NCBI GenBank assembly: GCA_025774805.1
Contig: JALGZR010000119.1
Coordinates: 1,566 to 12,647 of the forward strand
From: a bacterium
GTDB taxonomy: Bacteria; ARS69
DNA: 11,082 bases
Direction: 5' to 3'
The stretch's first letter is position 1. Each line of letters starts with the position of its first letter. Positions 6,334-11,082 of the stretch are shown here, one piece after another. The notes under the pieces are model-generated. The model was not told the DNA's origin and did no database searches. It saw only the letters and a list, made by a program, of their open reading frames with translations. The translations under genes were made by a program, and so were the position numbers.

Positions 6334-7332
6334 TTAACGGATATCGGCCGAATCGGGTGATCGAAGGACGGCGAGTGCCTCCAGGAGATAAGCAAGATCC
6401 TCAGGGCGGGAACTCTCGAATTCCATCGGTCTGTCCGTATACGGGTGCCGAAAGGCCAGATGGCGCGCGTGGAGAGCCGGACGGTCGATCCTCGCGAGAA
6501 GATCCCGGGCTTCCCGCCGGTGAGGCGGGCGCAGGCGGCGGATGCCTCCCCGGCGCCCCCCGTAGGTCCCGTCGCCGACGAGAGGATGGCCCCGGTGTGC
6601 CAGATGGACGCGAATCTGGTGCGTTCGCCCCGTGTCGAGACGGACCGTGAGGTGGGAGGCCACCGTGGTGGCCAGGAGGACCCCGACATGGGTTCGAGCC
6701 TCCCGTCCGCCGTCGACCACCGCCATCCGTTTCCGATCCCGGGGATGGCGTCCGATCGGCGCGTCGATCGTGAAGGAGGCGGGCGCGACGCGTCCCCAGG
6801 CGACCGCCTCGTAAGTTCGACTGACGAGTCGTCTTTGAAGGTCGGCCGCGAGCCGGCGATGGCTCTCGTCGTGCTTCGCCACCACGAGGAGCCCGGTGGT
6901 CCCCTGGTCGAGCCGGTGGACGATGCCGGGACGCAACACCCCCCCGATCCCCGAGAGGTCCTTCACTCGATGGAGCAGCGCGTTGACCAGGGTGCCGGTT
7001 CGACGCGGGCCGGCAGGGTGCGTGGGCATGCCGGCGGGCTTGTCCACGACGAGGAGGTGCTCGTCCTCGTGCAGAACGTCGATCGGCAGGTCCTCCGGCT
7101 CGATCTCGGACGGTGCCGGGGCCGGCAGGTCGATCGTGACCTCGTCCCCCGCCGTCACCTCCGCCGCGGGCTTGGTCGGCCGCCCGTTCAGGAGGACCCG
7201 CCCCTCGCGGATCAGGCGGGCGATGGAAGAGCGGGAGTGCTCGCCGGAGAGCTCGCGGGCGAGAACCCGGTCAAGCCGATCCGGTTTCCTCTCCGGCCGG
7301 ATCCGCAGAACGCGACGCGGGGGTGTCTCCAT
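6334..7332 (-). CDS. rluD: RluA/RluD-family 23S rRNA pseudouridine synthase
   Basis: This gene encodes 332 residues from the ATG at 7332. The enzyme isomerises uridines in large-subunit rRNA, by family analogy those of helix 69. An N-terminal S4 RNA-binding domain spans about residues 18-75 (DRLDRVLARELSG…, SSIARLIREGRVLLNG). The catalytic domain has LLVVDKPAGMPTHP (93-106), then GIVHRLDQGTTGLLVVAK (136-153) with catalytic Asp142, SRTYEAVAWG (171-180) and the C-terminal motif RTHQIRVHLAHRGHPLVGD (236-254). Both possible starts lie inside the 3' end of lspA: ATG at 7332 (GGGGG 8 nt upstream) and GTG at 7353 (no clear ribosome site, adds 7 residues); I prefer the ATG. The synthase therefore overlaps lspA by 62 nt and is very likely co-transcribed with it, as lspA and rluD commonly are. 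Assignment to RluD rather than another RluA paralogue is from architecture only. Confidence 0.9.
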   Translation of the reverse strand: METPPRRVLRIRPERKPDRLDRVLARELSGEHSRSSIARLIREGRVLLNGRPTKPAAEVTAGDEVTIDLPAPAPSEIEPEDLPIDVLHEDEHLLVVDKPAGMPTHPAGPRRTGTLVNALLHRVKDLSGIGGVLRPGIVHRLDQGTTGLLVVAKHDESHRRLAADLQRRLVSRTYEAVAWGRVAPASFTIDAPIGRHPRDRKRMAVVDGGREARTHVGVLLATTVASHLTVRLDTGRTHQIRVHLAHRGHPLVGDGTYGGRRGGIRRLRPPHRREARDLLARIDRPALHARHLAFRHPYTDRPMEFESSRPEDLAYLLEALAVLRSPDSADIR

Positions 7333-7846
7333 CGCGCACGCCCCCGGGAGCACCGCCGTCGATCTCGGACACGTCGGGATGCTCCCTTCGGAACAGGTGG
7401 ATGGCCAGTAGCCCGACCCCGACCGTGACCCCGATGTCCGCGACGTTGAAGATCGGCCAGGACGCGGTCGAGATGCTCAGGTGGAGGAAGTCCACGACCT
7501 CGCCCAACCGGATCCGGTCGATCAGGTTCCCGAGCGCCCCGCCGAGAATGAGGGCGAGAGCCCAGCGCGCGGTTCGGGTTCTCTCCGATCGGGCGTAGTA
7601 GAACACGATGAACGTGGCGACCAGGATCGTCACCAAGATGAAGGACCACCTTCCGCCCAGATCGAGGCCGAAGGCGGCGCCCGCGTTGTGCACGTAGGTG
7701 ATCTTCAGAAACCCGTCCAGAACGGGACGACTCTCTCCGAGCTCCATGGCACGGACGACCCACAGTTTCGTGAGCTGATCGATCGTCGTGAGGAGAAGGG
7801 CGATGGCGTAGAAGGGCCGTCCGATCGGGCTCGAGGGGTCGGTCAC
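7271..7846 (-). CDS. lspA: Lipoprotein signal peptidase (signal peptidase II)
   Basis: This gene encodes 191 residues. LspA is the inner-membrane aspartyl protease that removes signal peptides from diacylglyceryl-modified prolipoproteins. Four hydrophobic segments are visible (about 11-30, 66-84, 93-110 and 131-152). The first contains TIDQLTKLWV, and NAGAAFG (54-60) is a conserved extracytoplasmic motif. The catalytic aspartates are Asp119 in GNLIDRIRLGEVVDFL and Asp137 in FNVADIGV, matching Asp123 and Asp141 of the E. coli enzyme. The start is GTG at 7846, overlapping the phosphorylase stop codon as GTGA. The last 35 or so residues (after HLFRREHP) are hydrophilic, rich in Gly, Asp and Ala, and look disordered; part of this tail is encoded by DNA shared with the start of rluD. 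The usual neighbour ileS is absent here. Confidence 0.95.
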   Translation of the reverse strand: MTDPSSPIGRPFYAIALLLTTIDQLTKLWVVRAMELGESRPVLDGFLKITYVHNAGAAFGLDLGGRWSFILVTILVATFIVFYYARSERTRTARWALALILGGALGNLIDRIRLGEVVDFLHLSISTASWPIFNVADIGVTVGVGLLAIHLFRREHPDVSEIDGGAPGGVRDGDTPASRSADPAGEETGSA

Positions 7847-8673
7847 GATGTCTCTTCCTCCAGAAGCCCGCGCAGGATCGCTCCGACGCTCGGGGCCGCC
7901 GCCGCCGCCTCGCGCATCACCTCTTCGTGGGTCAGCGGCCGGATGCTCTCCGGGAACGCCAGATCGGTCACCACCGAGATCCCCAGAACTCGGAGCCCGG
8001 AGTGGACCGCGACGATGGTCTCCGGAACCGTGGACATCCCCACGAGGTCGGCCCCGAGGAGGCGCAGCATGCGGATCTCCGCGGGGGTCTCGAAGTGGGG
8101 TCCGCTCACGGCGGCATAGATGCCGCGGCGCGTGCCGATCCCCCGGCGGCGCGCGGCGGCCTCCGCCCGAGCGAGCAGCGCCCGATCGTACGCGGCGGAG
8201 AGATCGGGGAAGCGGGGGCCGATCGCGTCGTCGTTGGGACCGATGAGCGGGTTGTCTCCCATCAGGTTGATGTGGTCGCAGATCAGCACGAGGTCTCCGA
8301 CCACGTAGGTCGGGTCGACGCCTCCCGCGGCGTTCGCGAGCGCGATCCAGGAGGCCCCGAGACCCGCGGCGACCCGAACGGGAAACGTCGCCTCGGCGAG
8401 GGGGACCCCCTCGTAGTAGTGGACCCGCCCGCGGAGAACGAGAACGGGGCGACCGTCGACCCGGCCGAACTCCAGGACCTGATCGTGCCCGGGGACCCGC
8501 CCCCGCGGGAAGCCCTCGATCTCCGCGTACGGAACGGCCACCGGCGAGTCGAGAGCGAGGGCATCGGAGAGACCCGAGCCGAGCACGATCGCGCCCGCCG
8601 GCTCGCCCACTCCCCTCGAGCGGAGGAGGTCGACGGTCCGCCGGATTCGGTCCGCGGTCACGACGGCGTGCAT
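7843..8673 (-). CDS. Purine nucleoside phosphorylase, trimeric class I, with Asp at the purine-recognition site
   Basis: This gene encodes 276 residues. The enzyme cleaves purine (deoxy)ribonucleosides with phosphate to give base and (deoxy)ribose-1-phosphate, in cytoplasmic salvage. The phosphate loop is LGSGLSD (31-37, Ser33), RVHYYEG (83-89, His85) also contacts phosphate, and NAAGG (114-118) is a family motif. SGPHFETPAEIRMLRLLGADLVGMSTVPE (190-218) carries Glu195 and Met213, equivalents of human Glu201 and Met219. In the next motif the family usually has V-T-N-L-A, but here it reads VVTDLAFPES, with Asp237 where human PNP has Asn243. In human PNP, and in one Thermus enzyme, Asn-to-Asp at this site shifts preference from 6-oxopurines to 6-aminopurines, so adenosine may be the main substrate here. 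The ATG at 8673 is preferred over the adjacent GTG at 8676 because GGAG sits 5 nt before it. It overlaps lspA by 4 nt. Gene symbols differ between lineages, so none is given. Confidence 0.92.
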   Translation of the reverse strand: MHAVVTADRIRRTVDLLRSRGVGEPAGAIVLGSGLSDALALDSPVAVPYAEIEGFPRGRVPGHDQVLEFGRVDGRPVLVLRGRVHYYEGVPLAEATFPVRVAAGLGASWIALANAAGGVDPTYVVGDLVLICDHINLMGDNPLIGPNDDAIGPRFPDLSAAYDRALLARAEAAARRRGIGTRRGIYAAVSGPHFETPAEIRMLRLLGADLVGMSTVPETIVAVHSGLRVLGISVVTDLAFPESIRPLTHEEVMREAAAAAPSVGAILRGLLEEETS

Positions 8674-8678
8674 CACGA

Positions 8679-8682
8679 CTCC
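8679..8682 (-). promoter_or_regulatory. Ribosome binding site deciding the phosphorylase start
   Basis: GGAG on the minus strand lies 5 nt before the ATG at 8673 but only 2 nt before the in-frame GTG at 8676. This favours the ATG. Confidence 0.55.
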
Positions 8683-8758
8683 GAGGGTCGGCGAGGGACC
8701 CGCGCCGGGATCCGATCCGGGGTGCCGGCGACGCGGGGAAAGGCGATCGGTGCGGGGG

Positions 8759-9397
8759 TCAGGGCTCCTCCCTTGCCGGAGCGGGCCGATCGGAGCCCGG
8801 AGGCAGCGGCGGCGCGGCGAACAGGCCGGACTCGCCCAGATAGGCGTCGAGGCGCGGGGCGGGGGTCTGCTCGGAAACCCGCTCGGGACGGGGAGGCCCG
8901 GTCGGGGACGCCGCAGGGCGCGCGCGGGGAGTGGCCGCCTCGGGATCGAAGGTCTCCACGCTCGCCTCGAGGATCTTCTGCTGCGAGCGCAAGAGTGCCC
9001 GGAACCGCTCGACGTACGTCAGCCGCTGGCGCCTCAGGTCGTCGATGTCGCCCCGGAGCCGCGCCACCTCCTCCCGCACGTTGTGCGCGATCCGGTCCGC
9101 GTCGACCTCGGCGTTCTTGATCAGGAGATGCGCCTCCTGCTCCGCGTGGGCCAGGCGGTCGTCGGCGACGCGCTCCGCCGAGACGAGGGAGTCGCGCAGC
9201 GTCCGCTCCAGGCGCCGGAACTCCTCGAGCTGCTGCTCGAGTCGGGCCATCTGATCCCGCAGATCCTCGCCCTCCAGGATGACCTCCTCGAGTCGATCGG
9301 CGACGAGATCCAGGTAGGCCCTCACCTCTCCCTCGTCCACTCCTCGCATCCGCTTCTGGAAGACGTGGTTCCGTATGTCGACGGGTCCGATCTTCAT
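8759..9397 (-). CDS. DivIVA-domain coiled-coil protein
   Basis: This gene encodes 212 residues. The N-terminus MKIGPVDIRNHVFQKRMRGVDEGEVRAYLD matches the DivIVA/GpsB lipid-binding and dimerisation region (start of a family that recognises negatively curved membrane and recruits division or polar proteins). Residues about 25-150 are charged, heptad-patterned and predicted to form long coiled coils (LEEVILEGEDLRDQMARLEQ, then LRGDIDDLRRQRLTYVERFR). The last 60 residues are Pro/Ala/Arg-rich and probably disordered. The ATG at 9397 is chosen over the earlier GTG of the open frame because GGGAGGA lies 6 nt upstream and the DivIVA motif begins exactly there. It follows yggT by 25 nt; yggS, yggT and a divIVA-like gene are also grouped in Gram-positive bacteria, which supports the call. 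Whether it acts in division, polar growth or elsewhere is not visible. Confidence 0.9.
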   Translation of the reverse strand: MKIGPVDIRNHVFQKRMRGVDEGEVRAYLDLVADRLEEVILEGEDLRDQMARLEQQLEEFRRLERTLRDSLVSAERVADDRLAHAEQEAHLLIKNAEVDADRIAHNVREEVARLRGDIDDLRRQRLTYVERFRALLRSQQKILEASVETFDPEAATPRARPAASPTGPPRPERVSEQTPAPRLDAYLGESGLFAAPPLPPGSDRPAPAREEP

Positions 9398-9403
9398 GGC
9401 GTG

Positions 9404-9410
9404 TCCTCCC
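9404..9410 (-). promoter_or_regulatory. Ribosome binding site deciding the DivIVA start
   Basis: GGGAGGA on the minus strand lies 6 nt before the ATG at 9397. It sets this start against the upstream GTG at 9445, which would reach into yggT. Confidence 0.75.
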
Positions 9411-9422
9411 TGGGTCGGCCCG

Positions 9423-9722
9423 TCACCGGAGCCGGTAGGCGACATCTTGGAGCGACGGGACGACGAAACCGAGGATCACGATCTGCACGAGCAGAATCGC
9501 GATCAGCACGGAGAAGTCCAGTCCGGCGATCGGGGGCACGAATCGGCGGATTCTCGAGACGAACGGCTCGGAGACCACGTGGATGAACCGCACGATCGGA
9601 TTCATGGGATCCGCGTTCACCCACGAGACGATCACGTGGCCGATCAAGACGAACACGTAGATCTGTGCCACCGAACCGATCAGGCCCGCGACGGCGTTCA
9701 ACGCGTTTGCGATCAGGAACAT
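9423..9722 (-). CDS. yggT: YggT family membrane protein
   Basis: This gene encodes 99 residues, the normal length of a single-repeat YGGT protein. Two hydrophobic segments are visible (about 12-35 and 70-92) around the family signature: VSWVNADPMNPIVRFIHVVSEPFVSRIRRFVPP, with the conserved SEP and PP elements, and LDFSVLIAILLVQIVI. YggT proteins are small integral membrane proteins of uncertain function, encoded beside yggS in very many bacteria and linked to cell division or envelope assembly in several. The ATG at 9722 has GGAGGGAG immediately before it (short spacing) and starts 10 nt after the yggS stop codon. It is followed 25 nt on by the DivIVA gene. Confidence 0.92.
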   Translation of the reverse strand: MFLIANALNAVAGLIGSVAQIYVFVLIGHVIVSWVNADPMNPIVRFIHVVSEPFVSRIRRFVPPIAGLDFSVLIAILLVQIVILGFVVPSLQDVAYRLR

Positions 9723-9732
9723 CTCCCTCCGC

Positions 9733-10410
9733 CTATCCGAAGATCCCCGTTCCCACCCGGACGAGGGTCGAGCCCTCCTCCACGGCGATCTCGAAGTCGC
9801 CGGTCATGCCCATGGAGAGCTCGGGCAGGACCCGCTCTCCCCCGAGACGGTCTCTCAGCTCCCGCAGGGTCGCGAAGGAAGCCCGGATCGGCGCCTCCTC
9901 GGGCGTGAACGGGGCCATCGTCATGAGTCCCCGAAGCCTCACCCCCGGGAGCTCTCGGATTTCGGCCACCGCGTCCGCGGTCTCCTCGACCGGCACCCCT
10001 CCCTTGCCGGCTTCGGGCGAGACGTGCACCTCTATCATTATCGGCAGCGGACGGCCCCGTTCGACCGCCAGGTCGGAGAGCCGGCGGGCCAGGGGCAGCC
10101 CGTCCACCGACTCGATCTCGTCGAACAGCTCCACGGCCCGGCGGGCCTTGTTCCGCTGCAGGTGGCCGATCATGTGCCAGGACACCCGGCCGCGAAGGTC
10201 GCTCGCCTCCCGGATCTTCGGCTGGGCCTCCTGGACCCGGTTCTCCCCCAGGACCCGGGCTCCGGCGGCGACCGCCTCCCGGATCTCGGGGACCCCGACG
10301 CTCTTCGTGACCGCGCAGACGGCGATCCTCTCCGGATCCCGACCCGTGCGCCGGGCGGCCTCTGCGACCCTCTCGACGATCCGGAGCCAGTTCGCCCGAA
10401 TGCGGCTCAA
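9733..10410 (-). CDS. yggS: YggS/PLPBP-family pyridoxal 5'-phosphate homeostasis protein
   Basis: This gene encodes 225 residues, the usual length. The protein binds PLP in an alanine-racemase-like barrel but has no known catalysis; it keeps cellular PLP and amino-acid pools balanced. IAVCAVTKSV (29-38) carries the PLP-binding Lys36 (also Lys36 in E. coli). The remaining signatures are LGENRVQEAQPK (54-65), WHMIGHLQRNK (78-88), LMTMAPF (162-168) and SMGMTGDFEIAVEEGSTLVRVGTGIFG (199-225); the last has Thr in place of the common Ser of SMGMS. The start is TTG at 10410, overlapping the tdk stop codon as TTGA. No in-frame ATG or GTG lies close upstream, and the open frame beyond is tdk shadow. 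Translation is probably coupled to tdk. yggT follows after 10 nt. Confidence 0.94.
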   Translation of the reverse strand: MSRIRANWLRIVERVAEAARRTGRDPERIAVCAVTKSVGVPEIREAVAAGARVLGENRVQEAQPKIREASDLRGRVSWHMIGHLQRNKARRAVELFDEIESVDGLPLARRLSDLAVERGRPLPIMIEVHVSPEAGKGGVPVEETADAVAEIRELPGVRLRGLMTMAPFTPEEAPIRASFATLRELRDRLGGERVLPELSMGMTGDFEIAVEEGSTLVRVGTGIFG

Positions 10411-11024
10411 CCCACGCCCGCTCCCGCGCTCGTCCGTTCCCCGGGGCTCACCTGGTGAGGGTCCGGGGTCCAGCAGGCGCGGCAACGTGCCTCGTAGGCG
10501 TCGCTCGTCCCCACGAGCACCCGGGCCTCGGCCTCGACGAGTCGCTGCGTCCGGTTTGCCGGCTGACCGCACACGACGCAGACCGCCATCGTCTTCGTGA
10601 CGCTCTCGGAGATCGCCATGAGCTGCGGAACCGGCTCGAAGGGGATCCCCCGGTAATCCTGATCCAGTCCGGCGACGATGACCCGTCGACCCTGGTTCGC
10701 CAGCTTCTCGACCACGTCGACGAGACCCATGCCCAGGAACTGGGCCTCGTCGATGGCGACCACCTTCGTCCTGTCCTGCACCAGACGAAGGATGTCCTCG
10801 GCCTTTCCCACCTCGGTCGAGGGGATTCGCTGTCCGTTGTGGGAGACCACGTGGTCCTTGGCGAACCGATCGTCCAGGGACGGTTTGAACGCCTGAACCT
10901 GCTGTTTCGCGATTCGCGCGCGCACGAGGCGACGGATGAGCTCTTCCGTCTTCCCGCTGAACATGCTGCCGCAAATGACTTCGATCCAGCCGGTATCGCC
11001 GACGACGGAGGATGATCGATACAT
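10407..11024 (-). CDS. tdk: Thymidine kinase (type II, zinc-binding)
   Basis: This gene encodes 205 residues. The enzyme phosphorylates thymidine (and deoxyuridine) with ATP to dTMP in the pyrimidine salvage pathway. The P-loop is GSMFSGKT (19-26). The Walker B/catalytic motif is VVAIDEAQF (88-96), with Glu93 as catalytic base. GLDQDYRGIPFEP (119-131) is a conserved active-site stretch. Structural zinc is bound by CVVC (Cys149, Cys152) and CRAC (Cys181, Cys184), and the lasso that holds the nucleoside has VGTSDAYEARC (171-181). The ATG at 11024 is preferred over GTG at 11030 because GGGAG lies 7 nt before the ATG but only 1 nt before the GTG. The C-terminal 20 residues are unconserved. TAGATT (complement of 11048-11053) could be a -10 box, but no -35 is visible. 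The gene ends overlapping yggS as TTGA. Confidence 0.95.
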   Translation of the reverse strand: MYRSSSVVGDTGWIEVICGSMFSGKTEELIRRLVRARIAKQQVQAFKPSLDDRFAKDHVVSHNGQRIPSTEVGKAEDILRLVQDRTKVVAIDEAQFLGMGLVDVVEKLANQGRRVIVAGLDQDYRGIPFEPVPQLMAISESVTKTMAVCVVCGQPANRTQRLVEAEARVLVGTSDAYEARCRACWTPDPHQVSPGERTSAGAGVG

Positions 11025-11031
11025 CGCCACT

Positions 11032-11036
11032 CTCCC
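11032..11036 (-). promoter_or_regulatory. Ribosome binding site deciding the tdk start
   Basis: GGGAG on the minus strand lies 7 nt before the ATG at 11024. It is too close to the GTG at 11030 to serve it. Confidence 0.55.
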
Positions 11037-11082
11037 GCCCGTTGAAGAATCTATCCCCGAGCCGTGTCGGCCCCCCGCTCCC

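Noticed and set aside
6445-7428. 327-codon plus-strand open frame antisense to rluD
   Set aside because: The minus-strand S4 and pseudouridine synthase motifs are unambiguous; this frame shows none.
7927-9120. 397-codon plus-strand open frame antisense to pnp and the DivIVA gene
   Set aside because: It is a low-complexity arginine/glycine-rich shadow spanning two real genes and their gap.
11048-11053. TAGATT as a -10 box for tdk
   Set aside because: It matches 4 of 6 positions, but the expected -35 position is a run of G on the minus strand; mentioned only in the tdk entry.
1-11082. tRNA, rRNA, CRISPR array, insertion sequence or riboswitch
   Set aside because: No cloverleaf, direct repeat series, transposase motif, terminal inverted repeat or recognisable aptamer was seen on either strand; the gaps are too short for most of these.

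Overview
The window is GC-rich bacterial chromosome in which almost every gene lies on the minus strand. The exception is a partial plus-strand gene at the left edge. GTG and TTG starts, 4-nt stop/start overlaps and the gene mix (DivIVA, MltG, LspA, YggS/YggT, an RsbW-type kinase and a SpoIIE-type phosphatase) suggest a GC-rich, non-model, probably non-proteobacterial lineage such as the Eisenbacteria/Gemmatimonadota-like groups. That placement is inference; there is no rRNA or other marker here to settle it.

Reading along the minus strand (right to left), the first block is thymidine kinase (tdk), the PLP-homeostasis protein YggS, the membrane protein YggT, a DivIVA-domain coiled-coil protein, a purine nucleoside phosphorylase, signal peptidase II (lspA) and an RluA/RluD-family pseudouridine synthase. 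Gaps are tiny or negative (TTGA overlap tdk/yggS, GTGA overlap pnp/lspA, rluD starting inside lspA), so this looks like one operon combining nucleotide salvage with envelope and cell-pole functions.

After a 120-nt gap comes a second block: an RsbW-like serine kinase/anti-sigma ATPase, a multi-pass membrane SpoIIE-type (PP2C) phosphatase, RuvX (YqgF) and the lytic transglycosylase MltG. Phosphatase/ruvX and ruvX/mltG overlap by GTGA and ATGA. The kinase and phosphatase form the two halves of a partner-switching circuit, but no STAS-domain anti-anti-sigma substrate is encoded in the window.

Downstream lie larE (sulfur transferase for the nickel-pincer cofactor) and a 70-residue two-helix membrane protein. 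Each is preceded by a TTGAC-like -35 box spaced 17 nt from a possible -10 box, so both may also have their own promoters. At the far left, on the plus strand, is the 3' part of an AbiEii/AbiGii-type nucleotidyltransferase gene. It appears to end early and may be decayed.

Most of the window is conserved housekeeping DNA. The points most worth a second look are the Asn-to-Asp change at the purine-recognition position of the phosphorylase, the membrane-anchored partner-switching pair coupled translationally to ruvX/mltG, the possibly frameshifted toxin-like nucleotidyltransferase, and the repeated 4-nt overlaps. I found no convincing wholly new system.
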